Source: Hellea sp. (GTDB lineage Bacteria; Pseudomonadota; Alphaproteobacteria; Caulobacterales; Maricaulaceae). Taken from it: a stretch of 41,468 nt of DNA. The translations under genes were made by a program, and so were the position numbers. Below, in pieces: positions 32,585-39,900 of the stretch (positions within the stretch are counted from its first letter, which is position 1; every line of letters starts with the position of its first letter). The stretch spans positions 1 to 41,468 of the forward strand of contig JAHDBU010000006.1 of the NCBI GenBank assembly GCA_020630275.1, given 5' to 3'. The notes below the pieces were generated by a model. The model was not told the DNA's origin. It ran no database searches and saw only the letters and a list, made by a program, of their open reading frames with translations.

Positions 32585-33102
32585 TGATACAGAACTATTC
32601 TATGCACAATGCCAGTGTGCCGGTCCTGCTCCGGCTGCTGGATAATCTGGAACATATCCTCAAAACCGGTGAAGCCAATGCAAAAGAGCGGGATATCGAT
32701 CCTGCCATTTTCTTGAATGCCAGGCTCGCCCCGGATATGGCGACGCTGACTAAACAGGTCCAGTTTACAGCGTCTCTGATCAAAAACTGCGCACACCGGA
32801 TTTCTGGGACGGAGCCCCCTGTCTTTGAAGAAACCGAACAAACGTTTGGCGAACTTTATGCGACTATTGAACGGGCACGTGGCGAGGTGCGTAAATGTTC
32901 AGAGGAAAATGTGAACTCGAGGGAAAACAGCACGTTTTCTGTTAAGCTCGGACCAATGGAGCGGGAGTTCACATCGTTGTCTTATCTAAGCGGTTTCACT
33001 CTGCCCAATGTCTATTTCCATATCACCACCACCTATAACATTCTGCGCCATAATGGCGTGCCTTTGGGCAAAATGGATTTCTTCGGCGGAAAGATGGATT
33101 AA
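32584..33102 (+). CDS. DUF1993 family protein
   Basis: The 172-residue soluble protein has a helical DinB-like pattern typical of DUF1993: SVPVLLRLLDNLEHILKTGEANA, LAPDMATLTKQVQFTASLIKN, and the C-terminal FTLPNVYFHITTTYNILRHNGVPLGKMDFFG. The function is unknown. Its ATG shares the A with the upstream stop (TAATG), which suggests translational coupling. It converges on the serine hydrolase gene; the two TAA stops share the tetranucleotide TTAA. Confidence 0.92.
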   Translation: MIQNYSMHNASVPVLLRLLDNLEHILKTGEANAKERDIDPAIFLNARLAPDMATLTKQVQFTASLIKNCAHRISGTEPPVFEETEQTFGELYATIERARGEVRKCSEENVNSRENSTFSVKLGPMEREFTSLSYLSGFTLPNVYFHITTTYNILRHNGVPLGKMDFFGGKMD

Positions 33103-34277
33103 CGAGAGCCCGATCCGGAGCCAACGGGCTCACGGGCAAAGCGGTTAAATCTTGGGCCCAGGCGCATCCAGTCGCGCTTGGGATTACCAAAGGCTTGATC
33201 AAACACTTCGAGTGCCAATCCCGAAGGACGGTAATGAGAACTGTTCCAAAGAACCGCCACACCGGTTTTCTCCGCCGGGTCAAAGAGCACATGTGCACGG
33301 TATCCCTGAACGGCACCGCGATGGCCTATCAGTGTGTGCCCCTCCATATTATAGACACGCCAACCTAAACCATAACGGGCATCCGTGAGTGCTCCGTAGA
33401 AGCGGCGCATTTTTCGGTCTTCGTAAGGGGTAGCAATACGGGGGGTCTGCGTAGCGTGCAGCACGTAATCTGTAAGGGGTGAATCTTCGGAAAATTGCGC
33501 CTGCATCCATTTAGCCAGATCAGTGATTGACGAGTTTACGCCCGCTGCGGCCGGCAAGCGGTAATAAGTGGGCTTCACACTGGAAATTGGATTGCCCCGA
33601 CTATTATGGGGCTTGGCCCAATCCTCCGATTGCTCGAGGCCCGACAAAGTCGTGGTCGCCGTCTGCATGCCCAATGGTTTAAATATATTCGCCGCGACTA
33701 CAGCCTTGTATGGCATGCCGGTTACCGTCTCGATAGCTTCAGCCGCCCCGTCAAAGGCTACATTTTGATAGCTGTGGCACATACCAGGTTCACAAAGTCG
33801 GTCTACGTCGTGCAGTGCGCCGCGCACTTTCTTGGCGGCCTGTCCGTCCTCAATGCGCCTATCATAGGCATTATGTTCGATACCTGTGCGCTGTGATAGA
33901 ACATCTTCGAGCGTTACCTCAAAGCGGGATTCCGGCAAATCAATAGACGGCGCGTAATCCACGATAGGCTTTTGAAGTTCCAGTTGGCCATCTTCAACCA
34001 GCTGCATGACGGCCGTCGCCGCAACGGCTTTGGAAAGAGACGCCCAGCGAAACACTGTGTTCTCAGTGACTTTGTCGGATTGACCTCTTTGTTTCTGACC
34101 AAACCCTTTGGCGTAAATGATCTCACCGTTTTCGACAATGGCCACGGCGAGCCCGGTCATCTCTGGTCGTTCCATCAACTTATTGACACGCTTGTCGACC
34201 TCGGCTGTGTCAATATCACCAGCCAGAGCCGTAGCACTTATCAATAGAGCAGACGATATGGCCAATAATAAACGCAT
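33099..34277 (-). CDS. Serine hydrolase of the beta-lactamase/PBP4-like family (PF00144), exported
   Basis: The real start is the ATG at 34277 (MRLLLAISSALLISATALA signal peptide), not the track's 34742, which lies inside uppP. The 392-residue product has the class C-type catalytic SxxK in RWASLSKAVAAT, YQN in CHSYQNVAFDG (the YxN motif), and HRG (IGHRGAVQG) in place of KTG. It should act in the periplasm as an esterase or D-amino peptidase, but substrates cannot be named. It is coupled to uppP by TAATG. Confidence 0.92.
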   Translation of the reverse strand: MRLLLAISSALLISATALAGDIDTAEVDKRVNKLMERPEMTGLAVAIVENGEIIYAKGFGQKQRGQSDKVTENTVFRWASLSKAVAATAVMQLVEDGQLELQKPIVDYAPSIDLPESRFEVTLEDVLSQRTGIEHNAYDRRIEDGQAAKKVRGALHDVDRLCEPGMCHSYQNVAFDGAAEAIETVTGMPYKAVVAANIFKPLGMQTATTTLSGLEQSEDWAKPHNSRGNPISSVKPTYYRLPAAAGVNSSITDLAKWMQAQFSEDSPLTDYVLHATQTPRIATPYEDRKMRRFYGALTDARYGLGWRVYNMEGHTLIGHRGAVQGYRAHVLFDPAEKTGVAVLWNSSHYRPSGLALEVFDQAFGNPKRDWMRLGPRFNRFAREPVGSGSGSR

Positions 34278-35080
34278 TAGAAGACAAGGAAAACCAAAAT
34301 TAAGACACCAAGTAAAACCCGATATACCATGAAGGGAAACATTCCAATGCGACTCACCAGCTTCATGAAAAAGGCGATGGCAATATAGGCAGAAACAAAG
34401 GAGAGCAATGCAACGATAAGACCGGATTGGAGTGTCGCGCCGCCAGTCTCTTCCCCTTTTGCTAATTTCAGAAGTGCAAATAAACCGCCTGCTCCAATGA
34501 GCGGTAGACTCATCAGCATAGAAAACCGGGCGGCCTCGACCCGGGTAAAGTGCATCATACGGGCAGCAGTCATCGTAATACCCGACCGCGAGGTACCTGG
34601 GATAAAAGCAATAGCCTGCGCCATGCCCATAGTCAGTGCGCCGCGCCACGTCAGATCTTCCGTGGATTTTTCTCGCGGATATTTTACATCGGCCCACCAC
34701 AGCACAATCCCAAAGAAAATAGATGCAGCTGCAATGATCCAAGCCTTTCGGAGAAGCTCATCGTGACCTGTGAAAGCCAGCGCGCCTCCCAGCAATAAAG
34801 CCGGCGGAGTCGCGACAATCAGATTTAAGGCCAGAACAGAATCCTTATTGAGCTGACGACCCATAAGATCGAAAAAGCCCTTCAGCATCGAACCCACGTC
34901 ACGGCGAAAATATATCAAAACCGCAAACAAAGAGCCGAAATGCGCCATAACATCGATCATAGCCCCTTGTTTGCCCAATCCCATTTTCTCGGGAAGGATC
35001 AAATGTGCGGAACTGGACACTGGCAAAAACTCGGTAATCCCCTGAATAATCGCCAGGAGAATCAGATAAAGAATAGACAT
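34277..35080 (-). CDS. uppP: Undecaprenyl-diphosphate phosphatase
   Basis: This integral membrane enzyme dephosphorylates undecaprenyl pyrophosphate to recycle the lipid carrier for peptidoglycan and surface glycans. The 267 residues carry AIIQGITEFLPVSSSAHLIL (the first signature with catalytic Glu and Ser), IAFIPGTSRSGITMTAARM (the second) and several TM helices. The length is normal. It precedes the serine hydrolase in a two-gene operon. Upstream is the 453-bp AT-rich region shared with gltD. Confidence 0.96.
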   Translation of the reverse strand: MSILYLILLAIIQGITEFLPVSSSAHLILPEKMGLGKQGAMIDVMAHFGSLFAVLIYFRRDVGSMLKGFFDLMGRQLNKDSVLALNLIVATPPALLLGGALAFTGHDELLRKAWIIAAASIFFGIVLWWADVKYPREKSTEDLTWRGALTMGMAQAIAFIPGTSRSGITMTAARMMHFTRVEAARFSMLMSLPLIGAGGLFALLKLAKGEETGGATLQSGLIVALLSFVSAYIAIAFFMKLVSRIGMFPFMVYRVLLGVLILVFLVF

Positions 35081-35533
35081 GATCCAGCTTTAACGGTTTG
35101 AGGTTTAGATAGGGTTAGCGACGCCTTACGAAACCGCTGCCTTGATGTCAGGTGACAATCACAGCACATACTCGAAATTTCACGTATTTTTTATTTAGCG
35201 CTGACAGATTGTCGCATATTATATTTGTCAGTATTTTTATTTTTATTAAATACTTTCAATTACTTAAACCTACTTCAAATGACCTTATATAAGTATGATT
35301 GACAATTTGTCACACACAATGAATCTTCTGGGCGAAAAATTTTAGGGCAAACTCGCAAAAATCGGCTCATATTAACCATCCCTTAAAAGGTTTATAGGTG
35401 ATTTTAGCAAAATTTGTTCAATTTTACGCATATTATTAGAATATTTTGATCTTTTGACCCTCTAATTGCCTGTCTGCTATATGGCTGTCTGGGCGCTCCC
35501 GCGCTCATTCCTTGGTAATATACGGAGACAACC
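35081..35533. other. AT-rich divergent regulatory region uppP / gltD
   Basis: This 453-bp gene-free stretch contains a perfect CtrA-type site (35372-35386) and three inverted TGACA/TGTCA repeats. The TGACA/TGTCA repeats are TGTCAGGTGACA (35146-35157), TGACAGATTGTCG (35202-35214) and TGACAATTTGTCA (35300-35312). Runs of A/T dominate between 35180 and 35260. No RNA gene was recognised, and the ORFs here are not convincing. Confidence 0.7.
35372..35386. promoter_or_regulatory. CtrA-type binding site (TTAA-N7-TTAA) upstream of gltD
   Basis: TTAACCATCCCTTAA is a perfect TTAA-N7-TTAA, 148-162 bp before the gltD ATG. It is the third such site in the window. Confidence 0.6.
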
Positions 35534-36958
35534 ATGCCCCAGCGCATGCTTAAATTTGTGGATGTAGACCGGCAAATGCCAGACAAGCGCGATGCCGACG
35601 TGCGCGCCGAGGATTTTTCCGAGATCTATGGTGATTACATTCTGGAAAAAGCAGAAGAGCAGGCCTCTCGCTGCTCTCAATGCGGTGTCCCCTTTTGCCA
35701 GAACCACTGCCCTCTTCAAAACAATATTCCGGATTGGCTGCGCCTTACGGCGGAAGGGCGCCTGAAAGAAGCCTATGCGATTTCTGCGGCGACCAATGCC
35801 ATGCCTGAAATCTGTGGCCGCATCTGTCCCCAAGACCGTTTGTGTGAAGGTAATTGCGTCATAGAACAGTCTGGCCATGGCACAGTTACGATTGGTTCTG
35901 TGGAGCGTTTCCTGACAGATAATGCCTGGAAGGAAGGTTGGGTCGCGCCGATCAAACCCCGTGTCGAGCGGGAACTCTCTGTGGGCATTATCGGCTCGGG
36001 TCCAGCCGGGCTGGCCGCTGCCGAGGCTTTGCGCGAACAGGGCTGGCAAGTCACCATCTATGAACGAGCTGACCGGCCTGGCGGCTTGCTGATTTACGGA
36101 ATTCCCAATTTCAAACTGGAAAAGTCTATCGTCGAGCGACGCACGCAACGCCTTGAAGAGGGCGGCGTAACATTCGAACTGGGTGTCGATGTGGGTGCCG
36201 ATATCAGCTTCGACAAGTTGCGCGAAAAACACAGCGCAGTACTCATCGCCACGGGCGTTTACAAAGCGCGCGATCTGGAATGCCCCGGCGCAGGTTTGGA
36301 AGATGTTCGCCCTGCCCTCAACTTCCTGATCGACAGTAATAAGCGCGGTTTGGGAGATGAGATCGAAAGCGAAACAGCCGAAGGCAAAGATGTTGTTGTT
36401 ATTGGGGGCGGCGATACGGCCATGGATTGCGTGCGCACAGCCGTCCGGCAAGGGGCAAAATCCGTTACCTGTCTCTATCGTCGTGACGAAGCCAATATGC
36501 CAGGCTCTGCCCGCGAAACTTATAACGCCAAGGAAGAAGGCGTGGATTTCCGCTGGCTAGCAGCGCCGAAAGCTATCTTGGATAAAGACGGCAAAATCTC
36601 AGCAGTTAAAGCGGATAAAATGCGCCTCGGCATCAAAGACGCTTCGGGTCGTCAGCGTCCCGAAGCCATCCAAGGCGCGGACTTCGATGTTAAAGCGGAT
36701 CTAGTCATCAAGGCGCTCGGCTTTTTACCTGAAAATATGGAAAACTTGAAACCGGAACTGGCAACGACGCGCTGGGGCACGATCAAAGTCAATCCGGTGA
36801 CCTTTGAAACCAATCTCGACGGCGTCTACGCAGCAGGAGATATCGTCCGAGGTGCGTCGCTCGTGGTCTGGGCTATCCGCGAGGGCCGCGACGCCGCCGA
36901 TCACATGCACAAATATCTTCTGGCCCAACAGGCAGAGCTTTTGGAGGCTGCAGAATGA
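35534..36958 (+). CDS. gltD: Glutamate synthase (NADPH) small subunit
   Basis: The 474-residue beta subunit passes electrons from NADPH to GltB. Iron-sulfur Cys are in CSQCGVPFCQNHCP and the CGRICPQDRLCEGNC cluster. The FAD site GIIGSGPAGLAAAEALREQGW and the NADPH site VVVIGGGDTAMDCVRTA are both intact. GGAGA lies about 6 nt before the ATG. It comes before gltB, with the two genes overlapping by ATGA, so the order is gltD-gltB. Confidence 0.97.
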   Translation: MPQRMLKFVDVDRQMPDKRDADVRAEDFSEIYGDYILEKAEEQASRCSQCGVPFCQNHCPLQNNIPDWLRLTAEGRLKEAYAISAATNAMPEICGRICPQDRLCEGNCVIEQSGHGTVTIGSVERFLTDNAWKEGWVAPIKPRVERELSVGIIGSGPAGLAAAEALREQGWQVTIYERADRPGGLLIYGIPNFKLEKSIVERRTQRLEEGGVTFELGVDVGADISFDKLREKHSAVLIATGVYKARDLECPGAGLEDVRPALNFLIDSNKRGLGDEIESETAEGKDVVVIGGGDTAMDCVRTAVRQGAKSVTCLYRRDEANMPGSARETYNAKEEGVDFRWLAAPKAILDKDGKISAVKADKMRLGIKDASGRQRPEAIQGADFDVKADLVIKALGFLPENMENLKPELATTRWGTIKVNPVTFETNLDGVYAAGDIVRGASLVVWAIREGRDAADHMHKYLLAQQAELLEAAE

Positions 36959-39900
36959 GCAGTTGGAAAGATACATACGAGAAAAACCGCGATCTGTTGA
37001 TCGAAGCCGGTGCCTATGATCCGGCTGATGAGCATGATGCCTGTGGCGTCGGTCTCGTCGCCTCGATTGATGGCACACCTCGTCGCGACGTTGTGGAAAT
37101 GTCTATTCAAGCTCTTAAAAATGTCTGGCACCGGGGCGCCGTTGATGCGGACGGCAAGACAGGCGACGGTGCCGGTATTCGGCTCGATATTGCTCAGGAG
37201 TTTTTCAAGGCACAAGTGGAGCGCACGGGCCACAAGGCGGGCAACTCTAAAATCGCCGTCGGTATGATTTTCCTGCCACGCACGGATTTTGGTGCACAGG
37301 AAGAAGCCCGAACCATTGTCGAGTCCGAACTTCTGCGCGAAGGCTTTTACATTTACGGTTGGCGACAAGTGCCGATCAATATTGATGTTATCGGCGAAAA
37401 AGCTCAGGCCACACGGCCCGCCATTGAGCAAGTTATGTTCCGGGATAGCCGAGGCCGCAAGGGTGATAAGCTTGAACGTGAGCTTTACATCATCCGCCGC
37501 CGCATCGAAAAACGTGTGATCGCGGCTGCCATCCCGAGCTTTTACATCTGCTCGCTTTCCGTTCAGACCATCATTTATAAAGGCATGTTCCTGGCGGAAG
37601 ATATCGACGCCTTTTACCCGGATCTGAAAGACGATCGCTTTGTCTCGCGCGCCGCGATTTACCATCAGCGTTATTCCACCAATACCTTCCCGCAATGGTG
37701 GCTGGCACAGCCTTTTCGTATGCTGGCCCATAACGGCGAAATCAATACGGTGAAGGCCAATACCAATTTCATGAAAAACCATGAGATTAAAATGGCGAGC
37801 TCAGCCTTTGGTGACCGGGCCGGTGACGTGAAACCTATTATCCAAAAAGGATCATCCGACTCTGCGGCTCTTGATGCTGTTTTCGAACTCTTGGTGCGCG
37901 CTGGACGGATCGCCCCCTTGGCCAAGACACTTTTGATCCCGGAAGCCTATTCCAAGCGCGGTGATCTCATGCCTGATAGCTGGCGCAAGCTTTACGAATA
38001 TTGCAACGGCGTGATGGAACCTTGGGACGGACCCGCCGCGCTCGCAGCTTATGATGGCCGCTGGTGTATGGCGGGCCTGGATCGCAATGGCTTGCGGCCC
38101 ATGCGCTATGCCATCACTGAAGACGGCATTCTGGCTGTCGGTTCCGAGACCGGCATGTGCCCAATTTCTGAGGCCGTTATCCAAAAGAAAGGCTTTATCA
38201 AGCCTGGACGGATCATTGCTGTCGATCTGGAAGAAGGTAAGTTTTATCATTCATCCGAAATTCTCGATAAAATGGCGTCGGAACGCCCCTATGCCAAATG
38301 GCTCGAAAAGGTCGTCAACCTAGATGAGAAATTGGATGGACCCGAGCCAGCTCCTGAGTTGTCGGGTGAAGATTTGATCCGTCGGCAATTTGCCTGCGGT
38401 CAAACATTGGAGGACATGGAACTAATTCTGACGCCTATGGCAGAAAACGGCAAAGAGTCCGTTGGGTCCATGGGGGATGATACGCCTCTGGCTGTGTTGT
38501 CGGATATGTATCGTCCGCTCTCCCATTACTTCCGTCAGAAGTTCTCTCAGGTGACCAATCCACCGATTGATCCTTTACGCGAGACCCGGGTCATGGGTCT
38601 AAAAACCCGTTTCCGGAACCTACGCAATATACTCTCAGACGGCGAAGCTCAAACCAAGGAAATGCTAGTCCTCGACAGCCCCGTCATGACGAACGGCATG
38701 TATGCCCGTTTCATGGACATGTTTGGCAAAAATTCTCATGTGGTCGACTGCACCTTTGAGAAACCGGTTGAGGATATACGGGCCGGTCGCACGTTAAAGC
38801 TGGCTCTGGACCGTATCCGCTCCGACGCTGAACAGGCTGTGCGCGACGGCAATGAAAATATTATCATCACTGACAAGTCCGTATGCGAGGACAAGCCGGC
38901 TATGCCAATCATTCTCTGTGTCGGCGCGATACATTCGCACTTGGTCAATAAGGGGCTGCGGTCGTCCTGCTCGATCATTGTGCAATCCGCCGAGTGTCTG
39001 GATACGCATTATTACGCAGTCCTTATCGGGGCCGGCGCCACAGCCATCAACGCTTATATGGCGCAAGACAGCCTGACCGATCGTGTTAATCGCGGCCTCT
39101 TGGACATGGACGCTGACACAGCCGCCAAGCAATATAAAAAGGCCATCGAAGCAGGGCTTCTCAAAATTATTTCCAAGCTCGGTATTTCTGTCATATCGTC
39201 CTATCGTGGCGGCAATAATTTCGAAGCCTTAGGGCTATCGCGTTCACTCGTGGGAGAATGCTTTCCCGGTATGACCAGCCGTATTTCCGGTATTGGATTG
39301 GCTGGCCTTGAAAAGAAGCTGCTAGAGATTCACGAAAAGGCCTATGATCCATCTGTCATCACCTTGCCGGTGGGTGGCCTCTACCGTGTTCGCGCAAAAT
39401 CCGAGCGTCACGCTTATACCGCAGACATGATCCATATGCTGCAGGAAGCCGTCACGCGCGGTGATTACGAACTTTACAAACGTTACGCTGAAGTGGTGAA
39501 TAATCAGTCGCCCATTCAAATACGCGACCTGATGGATATTCTGCCTTTGGATAAGCCTGTGCCTCTGCGCAATGTTCAAAGCGTCAATGAAATCCGTCGA
39601 CGGTTCTGTACGCCAGGCATGTCGTTAGGGGCATTGTCTCCCGAGGCGCATGGCACGCTCAACATCGCCATGAACCGGATCGGAGCAAAATCAGTGTCCG
39701 GTGAAGGCGGTGAAGACCGCTCCCGCTACAAGCCTTTGCCGAATGGCGATAATCCAAACTCGGCCGTGAAACAGATCGCGTCCGGTCGCTTTGGTGTTAC
39801 GGCGGAATATCTCAACCAATGCCGCGAAATCGAGATCAAAGTGGCCCAGGGCGCCAAGCCCGGTGAGGGCGGACAATTGCCCGGCTTCAAAGTTACAGAG

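Noticed and set aside
34278-34742. N-terminal extension of the serine hydrolase in the ORF track
   Set aside because: It overlaps uppP in another frame and precedes a textbook signal peptide starting at the ATG at 34277.
35477-36451. Long minus-strand ORF of 324 aa opposite gltD
   Set aside because: It is fully antisense to a clear gltD with intact FeS, FAD and NADPH motifs, and its product has no recognisable domain. It is a shadow ORF.
36901-37782. Minus-strand ORF of 293 aa opposite gltB
   Set aside because: It is antisense to gltB, whose glutaminase motifs are intact. Similar shadow ORFs run along the rest of gltB because of codon bias.
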